From Sedimenticola sp. (GTDB taxonomy: Bacteria; Pseudomonadota; Gammaproteobacteria; Chromatiales; Chromatiaceae), in contig JALVUB010000308.1 of the NCBI GenBank assembly GCA_027023915.1, positions 1-15,241 of the forward strand: a DNA stretch of 15,241 bases. Direction: 5' to 3'. This document shows, piece after piece, positions 8,079-15,241 of the stretch. A model generated the notes under the pieces. That model worked only from the letters and a program-made list of their open reading frames with translations. It ran no database searches and was not told where the DNA came from. Every line of letters begins with the position of its first letter. The first letter of the stretch is position 1. The position numbers were made by a program, and so were the translations under genes.

Positions 8079-9569
8079 ATGGCAGGATCGAACCACCCCA
8101 TCGACCAGAGACTCAAAAACCTCGAACAGCACCTTAGCCGAGAAAACCCGTTGTTGCTCAAGGCGGTGCAGAGTTTTCGAGATCTCGACCGGGTGGCCCA
8201 ACGGATGGGACTGTTGGGTCGAAACGACTCTTTTGCGGTGCAGATCCCCTGGTGGCCGCTGATTTCCATTCTCGGCACCTTTTCGGCGGGCAAGTCCACC
8301 TTCATCAATGATTATCTGGGCACCAAGCTCCAGCGCAGCGGTAGCCAGGCGGTGGACGACAAATTCACCGTCATCTGCTACAGCGAGGACGAAGAACCTC
8401 ACACCCTGCCCGGCGTGGCGCTGGATGCCGATCCCCGCTTCCCTTTTTACAAATTCAGTCAGGAGATCGAAGCGGTGGCCGAGGGTGAAGGCAACCGCAT
8501 CGACTCCTACCTGCAACTGAAAACCTGCAACAGCGAGCGCATCAAGGGCAAGATTCTCATCGACTCCCCCGGTTTCGACGCCGACGCCCAGCGCACCTCC
8601 ACCCTGCGCATTACGGACCACATGATTAACCTGTCGGATCTGGTATTGGTCTTCTTTGACGCCCGTCACCCGGAGCCGGGCGCCATGCGCGACACGCTGA
8701 AGCATTTGGTGTCGGACACCATACACCGGCCGGATGCGGACAAGTTCCTCTACATTCTCAACCAGCTAGACCCTTCGGCCAACGAAGACAACCCCGAGGA
8801 GGTGATCGCCGCCTGGCAGCGCGCCCTGGGCGAGTACGGGCTGACTGCGGGCCGCTTCTACACCATCTACAGCCGCAGCGCCTCGGTTCCCATCGAGGAC
8901 GAGCAGCTCCGTCGCCGTTACGAGAAAAAACGCGACAGCGACCTGGAAGAGATCTACGGCCAGATGGCGAAGGTGGAGGTGGGGCGCAACTACCGCATCG
9001 TCGGCTCCCTGGAACAGATGGCGCGGGAGATCGAAAACAAGGCGGTGCCCCTCCTATCGGAAGCGCTGCAAAAATGGAAAAAACGGACCCTCTGGGGCGA
9101 TGCCATCATCATGGGACTGGTGCTGGCCCTCTGCCTGGTGCTGGTGATCGGTGGCGGCCACACCACTGCGCTCTGGCAGTGGTTCACCGCCTCCTTGAAC
9201 CACATTGTGGGCGGCTTGGCGGCAATAGTGGCGGTGGTGTTGGGCATCCATTTCGGCATTCGCCGCCTGACGGCACGCTCTCTGGCCGGCTGGCTGCGCA
9301 AGCAGCGGGACCGGGTCGATCAACGGCTCGACCTTGTCGCTGCCTTCCAGCGTTCCACCCGTCCCTGGCGGACCATCTTTTCCGCCACCCCCGCCGGCTG
9401 GAGCAACAGAACCCGCAACAACCTGGCCAAGCTCATCAGCCAGGCGGATCGCTACATTCAGGAGCTCAACGACCGCTTTGCCAACCCATCCGGCGCCAGC
9501 GAGCCCGAGCCTGAATCTGAGCCGGAAGAACAGAGCAAAGAGGTGGAAAACGGCAAACCGGAAGAGTGA
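8079..9569 (+). CDS. Membrane-anchored dynamin-like GTPase
   Basis: A 496-residue protein with an N-terminal dynamin/EHD-type GTPase domain. G1 is GTFSAGKST (66-74), a G2 Thr lies in DKFTVI (about 97), G3 is DSPG (162-165), and G4 is NQLD (228-231) in place of the more usual NKxD or TKxD. A charged helical stretch (about 270-335) precedes two hydrophobic segments (about 340-358 and 373-395). These probably form a membrane hairpin, followed by a basic segment and an acidic tail rich in Glu and Pro (475-496). Bacterial dynamin-like proteins bind, tether or remodel membranes with GTP; which process this one serves is unknown. The stop overlaps the following kinase gene by GTGA, so both are probably made from one message. 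It could equally be named a YfjP- or EHD-like GTPase; the GTPase and membrane calls are firm, the role is not. Confidence 0.85.
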   Translation: MAGSNHPIDQRLKNLEQHLSRENPLLLKAVQSFRDLDRVAQRMGLLGRNDSFAVQIPWWPLISILGTFSAGKSTFINDYLGTKLQRSGSQAVDDKFTVICYSEDEEPHTLPGVALDADPRFPFYKFSQEIEAVAEGEGNRIDSYLQLKTCNSERIKGKILIDSPGFDADAQRTSTLRITDHMINLSDLVLVFFDARHPEPGAMRDTLKHLVSDTIHRPDADKFLYILNQLDPSANEDNPEEVIAAWQRALGEYGLTAGRFYTIYSRSASVPIEDEQLRRRYEKKRDSDLEEIYGQMAKVEVGRNYRIVGSLEQMAREIENKAVPLLSEALQKWKKRTLWGDAIIMGLVLALCLVLVIGGGHTTALWQWFTASLNHIVGGLAAIVAVVLGIHFGIRRLTARSLAGWLRKQRDRVDQRLDLVAAFQRSTRPWRTIFSATPAGWSNRTRNNLAKLISQADRYIQELNDRFANPSGASEPEPESEPEEQSKEVENGKPEE

Positions 9570-10477
9570 AAAAACCGCTGGCGGGTATCGACCTGGGCGG
9601 CACCAAGATCGAAGGTGCCCTGCTCGACGGAAACGGCGCCATCCGCTTCCGTCACCGCATCGACACGCCCTCTGGGGACTATGAAGGCACCCTCGACGCC
9701 ATCGTCACCCTGCACCACAGGCTGGAAGCCGAAGCGGGCTGCCATCTGCCCCTCGGTTTGGGAACGCCGGGCTCACTGTCGCCCGCCAGCGGCAAGATGC
9801 GCAATGCAAACTCCACCTGTCTCAACGGCCGTCCCCTGCAACAGGATCTGGAAAAGAAGCTTCAGCGCCCCCTGCGGATGGCCAACGACGCCGACTGCTT
9901 TACCCTTTCCGAGGCGGTGGACGGCGCCGCCGCCGACACGGCGGTGGTTTTTGGCGTGATCCTGGGCACGGGCACCGGTGGCGGTATTTCGGTGAACGGC
10001 AGGCTGCTGTCCGGCGTCAACGCCATCACCGGCGAATGGGGGCACAACCCCCTCCCCTGGCCACGCCCGGAAGAGCTGCCCGGCCCTGGCTGCTACTGCG
10101 GCCGGCGCGGCTGCATCGAAACCTTTCTTTCCGGCCCCGGCATGGCAAACGACCATCGCCAACGCACGGGCAACACACTCACCGCCCGCCGGATCGCCGA
10201 GCAGGCGAGCCGGGGCGATGCCGAAGCCATCACCACCTTGGAACGTTACGAGAACCGTCTGGCGCGGGGGTTGGCGAGCATCATCAACGTGCTGGACCCA
10301 GGGGTCATCGTCCTTGGAGGCGGCCTGTCTGGCATCAAGCGACTCTATGACAATGTGCCTCGCCTGTGGGAGGATTATGTCTTCTCCGACACCATTGTCA
10401 CCAAACTGGTGCCGCCTGCGCACGGCGACAGCAGCGGCGTGCGCGGCGCCGCCTGGCTGTGGAAGGACGAGCGCTGA
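9566..10477 (+). CDS. mak: ROK-family sugar kinase, Mak-type fructokinase
   Basis: ATP-dependent hexose kinase, most likely phosphorylating fructose to fructose-6-phosphate in the cytosol. The 303 residues match the roughly 300 of E. coli Mak, and several blocks recall that enzyme closely: NANST followed by LNG (80-88), LSEAVDGAA (114-122), TGEWGHNPLPW (155-165) and DSSGVRGAAWLW (288-299). The ATP loop is DLGGTK (9-14) and the catalytic base is Asp108 in ANDAD. The ROK zinc site is complete: His160, Cys176, Cys178 and Cys183 in CYCGRRGC, followed by IETFLSG. The GTG start (9566) overlaps the preceding stop by GTGA; no separate ribosome-binding site is obvious, so translation probably depends on the GTPase gene. 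The specificity call is from similarity; glucose or mannose are possible alternative substrates. Confidence 0.9.
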   Translation: MKKPLAGIDLGGTKIEGALLDGNGAIRFRHRIDTPSGDYEGTLDAIVTLHHRLEAEAGCHLPLGLGTPGSLSPASGKMRNANSTCLNGRPLQQDLEKKLQRPLRMANDADCFTLSEAVDGAAADTAVVFGVILGTGTGGGISVNGRLLSGVNAITGEWGHNPLPWPRPEELPGPGCYCGRRGCIETFLSGPGMANDHRQRTGNTLTARRIAEQASRGDAEAITTLERYENRLARGLASIINVLDPGVIVLGGGLSGIKRLYDNVPRLWEDYVFSDTIVTKLVPPAHGDSSGVRGAAWLWKDER

Positions 10478-10521
10478 CAGGGTGGTAAACTAACGCCCTC
10501 ATCCGCTGTCCAACAATTCAA
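10478..10521 (+). promoter_or_regulatory. Possible promoter region of nadA
   Basis: The 44-base gap after the kinase stop contains TGGTAAACT, an extended -10-like element (TAAACT, 4/6, with TG one base upstream) ending about 30 bases before the nadA ATG. The matching -35 is poor, and nadA has no clear Shine-Dalgarno sequence. Read-through from the kinase gene is an alternative. Confidence 0.3.
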
Positions 10522-11583
10522 ATGATCGCCATAGAAGAAACAGCCCGCAAAAAAATCGAGGTTCCCTCCCACCCTCAGTGGCCCACGCTTTCCGACGAGG
10601 AAAAAACGGCTCTCAAGGAGCGGATCAAAAAGCTGCTGAAAGAGCGCAACGCCGTGCTGGTGGCCCACTACTATGTGGATGGCGACCTTCAGGCCCTGGC
10701 GGAGGAGACCGGTGGCTGTGTGGCCGATTCGTTGGAGATGGCCCGCTACGGCACCACCACGGACGCCGACACCCTGGTGGTCTGCGGGGTGCGCTTCATG
10801 GGAGAGACCTCCAAGATTCTCAACCCGGAAAAACGGGTGCTGATGCCCGACCTGGAAGCCACCTGCTCACTGGACGAAGGCTGCCCGGCGGACGAGTTCA
10901 CCGAATTCTGCGACGCCCACCCAGACCGCACCGTGGTGGTCTATGCCAACACCAGCGCCGAGGTGAAGGCGCGCGCCGACTGGATGGTCACTTCCAGCAT
11001 CGCCCTTCCCATCGTGAAACATCTGGCGGCCCGCGGCGAAAAGGTGCTTTGGGCCCCCGACCGCCACCTGGGCCACTATATTCAACGCCAGACCGGCGCC
11101 GATGTGCTTCTCTGGCAGGGCTCCTGCGTGGTGCATGAAGAGTTCAAGTCCTTTGCGCTGGAGCGGCTGCGCCGGCTCCACCCCGACGCCGCCGTGCTGG
11201 TCCACCCGGAATCGCCGGAAGAGGTGATCGAGCAGGCCGACGTGGTGGGTTCCACCACCGCGCTCATAAAGGCGGTGCGCGAGCTGCCCAACCAGGAGTT
11301 CATCGTCGCCACCGACGAGGGCATCTTCTGGAAGATGCAGCAGATGGCGGGCAACAAGAAACTGCTCATCGCCCCCACCGCCGGCGAGGGGGCTACCTGT
11401 GTCTCCTGCGGCCACTGCCCCTGGATGGCGATGAACGCCCTGCAGAATCTTGAACGGGTACTGGTGGAAGGCGACAACGAGATCCTTATCGATGAGGAGA
11501 TCCGCCGGCGGGCAGTGACGCCCATACAGCGGATGCTCGACTTCGCCCGCGAGCACGGCATCGGCACCGCATCACGCCGGTGA
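10522..11583 (+). CDS. nadA: Quinolinate synthase A
   Basis: [4Fe-4S] enzyme that condenses iminoaspartate (from NadB) with dihydroxyacetone phosphate to give quinolinate, the precursor of NAD; cytosolic. The 353 residues are close to the E. coli length. The three cluster cysteines are Cys115 (EATCSLDEGC), Cys202 (WQGSCVVHEEF) and Cys299 in CVSCGHCPWM (293-301), which also keeps the Cys293 and Cys296 pair seen in many bacterial NadA. Other conserved stretches are VAHYYVDGDLQ (47-57), ADSLEMAR (68-75), ANTSAEVKA (142-150), APDRHLGHYI (178-187) and HPESPEEV (228-235). The ATG gives the normal N-terminus. The stop overlaps the next gene by GTGA. nadB is not in the window. Confidence 0.96.
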   Translation: MIAIEETARKKIEVPSHPQWPTLSDEEKTALKERIKKLLKERNAVLVAHYYVDGDLQALAEETGGCVADSLEMARYGTTTDADTLVVCGVRFMGETSKILNPEKRVLMPDLEATCSLDEGCPADEFTEFCDAHPDRTVVVYANTSAEVKARADWMVTSSIALPIVKHLAARGEKVLWAPDRHLGHYIQRQTGADVLLWQGSCVVHEEFKSFALERLRRLHPDAAVLVHPESPEEVIEQADVVGSTTALIKAVRELPNQEFIVATDEGIFWKMQQMAGNKKLLIAPTAGEGATCVSCGHCPWMAMNALQNLERVLVEGDNEILIDEEIRRRAVTPIQRMLDFAREHGIGTASRR

Positions 11584-11960
11584 TCGACTACCAGCTGCTC
11601 AAGCTGACCCACCTGACCTGCGTGGTGCTCTCCATCACCGGCTTCACGCTGCGCGCCGGGCTCATGCTGGCCGGCTCTTCCCTGCTGCGCCGCCGATGGG
11701 TGCGAACCCTGCCCCATTTCGTGGACAGCCTGCTCTTCTTCAGCGGTCTGGGGCTGGCCTACAACCTCCACCAGTACCCCGGCACCTCCCCCTGGCTCAC
11801 CGCCAAGCTGATGGCGCTGGTGCTCTACGTGGTCTTCGGCGCCGTGGCGTTGCGCGGATGCAACCTGCCACGGCGCCTGACCGCTCTGATCCTGGCATAC
11901 GCAAGCTTTGCCTACATCGTCCACACCGCTGTGACCAAGAATCCGATCCCCTGGAGTTGA
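11580..11960 (+). CDS. SirB2-family integral membrane protein
   Basis: A small inner-membrane protein of 126 residues with about four hydrophobic segments (about 6-30, 46-62, 73-92, 99-117). It matches the SirB2/YchQ family in length and in landmarks: KLTHLTCVVLSITGF near the N-terminus with His11, a short basic loop LLRRRWVR, PHFVDSLLF, a central loop PGTSPWLTAK and the tail PIPW. The family name comes from a Salmonella locus linked to invasion-gene expression, but its molecular function is unknown, so no regulatory role should be read into it here. GTG start, overlapping the nadA stop by GTGA, so it is probably translated with nadA. It ends 13 bases from the convergent mscS stop; no clear intrinsic terminator lies in that gap. 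Confidence 0.85.
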   Translation: MIDYQLLKLTHLTCVVLSITGFTLRAGLMLAGSSLLRRRWVRTLPHFVDSLLFFSGLGLAYNLHQYPGTSPWLTAKLMALVLYVVFGAVALRGCNLPRRLTALILAYASFAYIVHTAVTKNPIPWS

Positions 11961-11973
11961 GGTCAAACAGCAC

Positions 11974-12885
11974 TCAGGCCTGCTGCTCCACTTTGCGCAG
12001 GTTCACATCCATGGTGGGATAGGGAATCTCGATGCCAGCCTCGTCCAGGCGGTTCTTGACGGTTTCGTTGGTGTCGTAGATCACCTTCCAGTAGTCGCCG
12101 CTCTTGACCCATGCCCGAATCAGGAAGTTGACACTGCTGTCGGCCAGCTCGCTCACCGCCACCAGGGGAGCGGGATCTTCGAGGATGCGGTCATCTTCGG
12201 CAACGATGCCCTCCAGCACTTGGCGCACCTGTTTGAGATCTGCGTCGTAGGAAACGCCCACGGTGATGTCTATACGGCGGGTCTCCTGGGTTGAATAGTT
12301 GATGATGTTGTCGTTGCCCAGCTTGGCGTTGGGCACGATGATGGTTTTGTTGTCACCGGTGAGCAGCGTGGTGGTAAAGATTTGAATCGACTCCACCTTG
12401 CCTGTGACCCCGGCTGCCTCGATCACATCACCAACTTTGAAAGGCCGGAAGATGATGAGCAGGAAACCGGCGGCGAAGTTGGCCAGGGAACCCTGCAACG
12501 CCATGCCAACGGCCAGGCCGGCGGCACCCAACACGGCAATGAAGGAGGTGGTCTGGATTCCCAATTGCCCCAAGGCCGCCAGCACCACGAAGACCATCAG
12601 GCCGATATAGACCATGCTGCTGACGAAGCTGACGATCATGGGGTCCACATCGGCCTTGTTCATCATGCGGCTGGTGAGTTTTTTTGCCCATTTGGCCAGC
12701 CACTTGCCGACATAAAAGATGGCGATGGCCGCCAGCACCTTGGGACCGTACTGCAACAGCAGTTCCTTTCCGTGCGCCAACAGCTGCGCCGACTTGTCGG
12801 GATCCATGAGATTCGACACCTGAGTTACCACGTCCACTGGTTGTGATGCGGCTTCCGCTGCTTTCTGGACTGTTTCCTCGGCCAT
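11974..12885 (-). CDS. mscS: Small-conductance mechanosensitive channel
   Basis: Homo-oligomeric inner-membrane channel that opens under membrane tension and releases solutes on hypo-osmotic shock. The 303 residues compare with 286 in E. coli; the extra length is mainly an Ala/Glu/Gln-rich N-terminus. Membrane helices lie at about 48-66, 84-106 and 113-143. The pore-lining third helix has the Gly/Ala pattern GAAGLAVGMALQGSLANFAAG (120-140), followed by FRPFKVGD, the beta-domain motifs VESIQIFTT and IIVPNAK, and the C-terminal IPYPTMDVNLRKV. These blocks run in step with E. coli MscS. The ATG at 12885 is preferred to an in-frame TTG at 12915: GGGAG lies 10 bases before the ATG, and translation from TTG would start within a few bases of the likely transcript start. 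It stands alone between a tRNA terminator and the convergent sirB2-type gene. Confidence 0.95.
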   Translation of the reverse strand: MAEETVQKAAEAASQPVDVVTQVSNLMDPDKSAQLLAHGKELLLQYGPKVLAAIAIFYVGKWLAKWAKKLTSRMMNKADVDPMIVSFVSSMVYIGLMVFVVLAALGQLGIQTTSFIAVLGAAGLAVGMALQGSLANFAAGFLLIIFRPFKVGDVIEAAGVTGKVESIQIFTTTLLTGDNKTIIVPNAKLGNDNIINYSTQETRRIDITVGVSYDADLKQVRQVLEGIVAEDDRILEDPAPLVAVSELADSSVNFLIRAWVKSGDYWKVIYDTNETVKNRLDEAGIEIPYPTMDVNLRKVEQQA

Positions 12886-12923
12886 TTTTGATGATCTCCC
12901 TTGGTGTGTTTTCAAGAGCCCGG

Positions 12924-12929
12924 ATCATA
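12924..12929 (-). promoter_or_regulatory. Candidate -10 element of the mscS promoter
   Basis: Minus-strand TATGAT (5/6) lies 38 bases before the mscS ATG and downstream of the tRNA terminator, where a separate promoter is needed. The best -35 at 16 bases is CCAACA (3/6), so the call rests mainly on the -10 and its position. Confidence 0.4.
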
Positions 12930-12980
12930 CCCCAGACATGGGCGCTGTTGGGCAGGGAAAACCCGACAAGCTTTCCGGGC

Positions 12981-13014
12981 AAAAAAAGACCCGCCGGCGT
13001 TCACCGACAGGTCT
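12981..13014 (-). terminator. Intrinsic terminator of tRNA-Pro
   Basis: On the minus strand an 11-bp stem (arms 13004-13014 and 12987-12997, two G-T wobbles) with a 6-base loop is followed by a run of seven T (complement of 12981-12987). It begins 6 bases after the encoded CCA of the tRNA. This is a textbook factor-independent terminator and separates the tRNA from mscS. Confidence 0.92.
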
Positions 13015-13020
13015 CTGTTT

Positions 13021-13097
13021 TGGTCGGAGCGAGAGGATTCGAACCTCCGACCCCCACAACCCCATTGTGGTGCGCTACCAGGCTGCGCTACGCTCCG
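13021..13097 (-). tRNA. tRNA-Pro, anticodon GGG
   Basis: A 77-base cloverleaf on the minus strand reading CCC (and CCU by wobble). The acceptor arms are CGGAGCG and CGCTCCG, then discriminator A and encoded CCA (13021-13023). The D arm is GCGCAGCCTGGTAGCGC, the anticodon stem CCACA/TGTGG encloses the loop ATGGGGT, and the T arm is GGAGGTTCGAATCCTC. These match the proteobacterial tRNA-Pro pattern, including the unusual first base C1. It has its own promoter and terminator. Confidence 0.95.
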
Positions 13098-13109
13098 AAA
13101 GGAGCCGGA

Positions 13110-13138
13110 ATGTTAGGCGGAAGGCGCTGGCTTGTCAA
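13110..13138 (-). promoter_or_regulatory. Strong sigma-70 promoter of tRNA-Pro
   Basis: Perfect -35 TTGACA (13133-13138), exactly 17 bases, then -10 TAACAT (13110-13115; 5/6). The -10 ends 12 bases before the first tRNA base, implying a leader of only about 6 nucleotides. The element begins 8 bases after the stop of the MerR-type gene. Confidence 0.85.
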
Positions 13139-13146
13139 TCGCCCGG

Positions 13147-13503
13147 CTAGCCGAGAATCCGGGCCACCTCTTCCAGTTCCGCCAGCACCTGACGGATGAT
13201 CTGCTGGGACTGGGTCTTGTCGTTTTGCGCCTCTTCGCCTTCCAGCTTATGGCGGGCGCCATTGATGGTGAAGCCCTGCTCGTAGAGCAGGCTGCGAATC
13301 TGGCGGATCATGATGACATCATGCCGCTGATAGTAACGGCGGTTACCACGCCGCTTGACCGGCTTGAGCTGGGGAAACTCCTGCTCCCAGTAACGCAACA
13401 CATGCGGCTTGACCTGGCAAAGTTCGCTCACCTCACCAATGGTGAAATAACGCTTGCCCGGAATGGGCGGCAGTTCAACTTTGCTGCTGTTCGGGTCCAG
13501 CAT
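13147..13503 (-). CDS. Small MerR-family transcriptional regulator
   Basis: A 118-residue DNA-binding protein. Residues 18-87 are a MerR-type winged helix: YFTIGEVSELCQVKPHVLRY with the tip WEQEFPQLKPVKRRGNRRYY and the second helix pair LLYEQGFTINGARHKL. The rest (about 90-118) is a single charged helix that could dimerise. There is no cysteine-rich or other effector domain, so metal or drug sensing is not indicated. A short MerR-like gene directly after ihfA and before tRNA-Pro is a recurring arrangement in gammaproteobacteria; the target is not known to me. The ATG at 13503 lies inside ihfA (29-base overlap), which implies co-transcription with pheT-ihfA. Confidence 0.9.
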   Translation of the reverse strand: MLDPNSSKVELPPIPGKRYFTIGEVSELCQVKPHVLRYWEQEFPQLKPVKRRGNRRYYQRHDVIMIRQIRSLLYEQGFTINGARHKLEGEEAQNDKTQSQQIIRQVLAELEEVARILG

Positions 13504-13783
13504 AGGTTTCCACCCTCGCCTTTAGTTTTTGTCCGGGCCTGAAAGTCACCACCCTTCGGGCACTTACGATAATTTCTTCACCCGTTTTTGGGTTTCTGCC
13601 AGGCCGCGCGTTCTTCTCTCGGAGGTCGAAATTGCCAAACCCGGAAAGCTTGACCTGCTGACCGTTCTCCAGGGCACCCCGGATCTCTTCGAAAAAGAGC
13701 TCCACCAGCTCTTTGGCCTCCCGCTTGTTGAGTCCAAGCTCTTCGAACAGCGCTTCCGCCATTTTTGCTTTGGTCAACGACAT
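13475..13783 (-). CDS. ihfA: Integration host factor, alpha subunit
   Basis: With IhfB forms IHF, the nucleoid protein that bends DNA by about 160 degrees at specific sites in recombination, replication and transcription. The ATG start gives 102 residues (E. coli 99), beginning MSLTKAKMAEALFEELGL. The core AKELVELFFEEIRGALENG (23-41) and VKLSGFGNFDLREKNARPG (44-62) are almost the E. coli sequence. The DNA-intercalating proline is Pro65 in GRNPKTGEE, and ARRVVTFRPGQKLK (75-88) closes the fold. A TTG at 13792 overlapping the pheT stop is in frame, but the ATG 5 bases after that stop matches the family N-terminus. Position directly after pheT, as in E. coli (pheST-himA), supports orthology and shared transcription; in E. 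coli this gene also controls its own expression. Confidence 0.97.
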   Translation of the reverse strand: MSLTKAKMAEALFEELGLNKREAKELVELFFEEIRGALENGQQVKLSGFGNFDLREKNARPGRNPKTGEEIIVSARRVVTFRPGQKLKARVETYAGPEQQQS

Positions 13784-13788
13784 TTCGA

Positions 13789-15241
13789 TCAATCCCGTAG
13801 TTTGGCCGACAACCCGCTTTCCAGGGCTTCGCGAACCGCGGTTACCGCATGGTCCGTCTCTTCATCGGTAAGCGTGTTTGAATAATCCTGTAAAATCAAG
13901 CTTAAAGCAAGGCTTTTTAGACCTGGGTCTATATTTTCTCCAGTATAGACGTCGAAAAGGTGGATGTCGCGCACAATTTCGGGCGCGGCCCGACGGGCAC
14001 AAGCCTCCACCTCCGCCCAGGATATCTCTTCCTTCACCAGCAGCGCCAGATCTCTGCGAATGGCGGGATAGCGCGAAACGGGCTGAAATTCGGGCACCCG
14101 TCCCTGGCGCAGTCTGGCCAGTTCAAGCTGGAAGAGCCAGGTATCACCGGGAAGATCCAGCTTTTTCTGCAGTGCGGGATGGAGCAGCCCCAGCCTCCCC
14201 ACCTCTTCGCCACCCCGCCAGACGGCGGCAGCCTGACCAGGATGGAGCGCTGCATCCTCCACCACTCGGAATTCAAACGCAGCAGGGTCGTCCACCAGCG
14301 ACAGCAGGGATTCCACCACCCCCTTGAGGTCGTAGAAATCGACCTTGCGCGGGCTGGCGCCCCACTGCTCCGGCAGGTCGGCGCCGTAGAGGAGACCGCC
14401 CACCATCTCCGGCTGGTCGATCCCGTCGCCCCGCTTCAGAAACACCTGGCCGGCCTCGAACAGCCGTACCCGCTCCTGCTGCCGGGCCAGGTTGTACTGG
14501 AGGGTGGTGAGCAGCCCCGGCCAGAGGCTGGCGCGCATCACCGACATCTCCTCGGAGATGGGATTGGCCAGGCGGATGGACTCGGCCCAGGGGGTCACCT
14601 GCTCCGCCAGGGTGGGCGCGATGAAGCTGTAGGTGATCACCTCCTGGAAAGCGAGATCCACCAGGCGTGCCTTGAGCCGCTCCAGCCGCAGCTCGGCCTC
14701 GGGCCGCACCTGGACGCTCACCGGCGCCGAGGAGAGATTCTCCGGGATGTTGGCGTAGCCGTGGATGCGTCCCACCTCCTCCACCAGGTCGGCCTCGATG
14801 GCGATGTCGAAGCGGGCGCTCGGCGGCGTCACCGTCCACCCCGGGTCACCGCGCTCCACTTCCATGCCGAGCCGCCGCAGGATCTCTTCGACCTCTTCGT
14901 CCGGGATCTCCACCCCCAGCAGCCGCGTCACCCGTTCGCGCCGCAGCGCCACCCTGGGGGGCACCGGCAGGTGGGCCTGCTCCACCACGTCCACCACCGG
15001 CCCGGGACGGCCGCCGGCGATGGAGAGCAGCAGCTCGGTGGCGCGCTCGATGGCGGTCACCGCCAGTTGGGGATCGACGCCCCGCTCGAAGCGGTGGGAA
15101 GAGTCGGTGTGCAGACCGTGGGCGCGCGCCTTGCCGATGATGGCGGTGGGCTGGAAGAAGGCCGCCTCGAAAAGGATGTCCCGGGTGGTGTCGCTCACGC
15201 CACTGGCCTCGCCGCCCATGATGCCGGCCAGCGCCAGCGGT
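13789..15241 (-). CDS. pheT: Phenylalanyl-tRNA synthetase beta subunit (5' end missing)
   Basis: Beta subunit of the alpha2-beta2 enzyme that charges tRNA-Phe and edits Tyr-tRNA-Phe. The open frame runs off the right edge; about 483 of the usual 790 or so residues are visible. The first visible residues PLALAGIMGGEASGVSD and GLHTDSSHRFERGVDP belong to the B3/B4 editing region. A B5 segment (about 95-165) and the catalytic-like core with RLANPISEEMSVMRASLWPGLL follow. The last 95 or so residues are the FDX-ACB tRNA-binding domain, from SRYPAIRRDLALLV to LILQDYSNTLTDEE. The stop is 5 bases before the ihfA ATG. pheS should lie just upstream, outside the window. Confidence 0.96.
   Translation of the reverse strand, partial: PLALAGIMGGEASGVSDTTRDILFEAAFFQPTAIIGKARAHGLHTDSSHRFERGVDPQLAVTAIERATELLLSIAGGRPGPVVDVVEQAHLPVPPRVALRRERVTRLLGVEIPDEEVEEILRRLGMEVERGDPGWTVTPPSARFDIAIEADLVEEVGRIHGYANIPENLSSAPVSVQVRPEAELRLERLKARLVDLAFQEVITYSFIAPTLAEQVTPWAESIRLANPISEEMSVMRASLWPGLLTTLQYNLARQQERVRLFEAGQVFLKRGDGIDQPEMVGGLLYGADLPEQWGASPRKVDFYDLKGVVESLLSLVDDPAAFEFRVVEDAALHPGQAAAVWRGGEEVGRLGLLHPALQKKLDLPGDTWLFQLELARLRQGRVPEFQPVSRYPAIRRDLALLVKEEISWAEVEACARRAAPEIVRDIHLFDVYTGENIDPGLKSLALSLILQDYSNTLTDEETDHAVTAVREALESGLSAKLRD

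Noticed and set aside
11958..11995. Possible bidirectional terminator between the convergent sirB2-type and mscS genes
   Set aside because: Only a 5-bp CAGCA/TGCTG stem is seen, inside mscS coding sequence, with no T run on either strand.
12886..12915. TTG start adding 10 residues to MscS
   Set aside because: It lies almost at the predicted transcript start, while the ATG at 12885 has a GGGAG site.

Overview
The window looks like chromosomal DNA of a GC-rich gammaproteobacterium. The evidence is the order pheT, ihfA, MerR-type regulator, tRNA-Pro. It is supported by an IHF-alpha, an MscS and a fructokinase that closely resemble the Escherichia coli proteins, and by a SirB2-family membrane protein. 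No genus can be assigned from sequence alone. Nearly all of the DNA is coding. There are no insertion sequences, phage genes, CRISPR arrays or rRNA.

Layout. (A) 1-2135, plus strand: the 3' part of an RND/MMPL-type membrane transporter that carries a C-terminal cyclic-nucleotide-binding-like domain, overlapping by 4 bases a secreted six-cysteine protein of unknown function. (B) 2141-7868, minus strand: accA and tilS (fatty acid synthesis, tRNA-Ile modification), then ilvB-ilvN-ilvC (the first two steps of branched-chain amino acid synthesis), closed by a strong intrinsic terminator at 2141-2177. (C) 8079-11960, plus strand: a membrane-anchored dynamin-like GTPase overlapping a Mak-type fructokinase by GTGA, then nadA (quinolinate synthase) overlapping a SirB2-family protein by GTGA. 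(D) 11974-15241, minus strand: partial pheT, ihfA, a small MerR-type regulator, tRNA-Pro(GGG) with its own near-consensus promoter and a strong terminator, then mscS.

How the genes fit together. ilvB and ilvN encode the two subunits of acetolactate synthase, whose product is the substrate of IlvC. AccA is the alpha subunit of acetyl-CoA carboxyltransferase. NadA makes quinolinate for NAD. PheT, TilS and tRNA-Pro serve translation. The parts that are not standard housekeeping are the transporter/sensor fusion with its secreted partner, and the dynamin-like GTPase coupled to a sugar kinase. I see no clear candidate for a wholly new system; these two pairs are the best places to look. Several starts are GTG (ilvB, tilS, mak, sirB2), and tight stop/start overlaps are the rule here.
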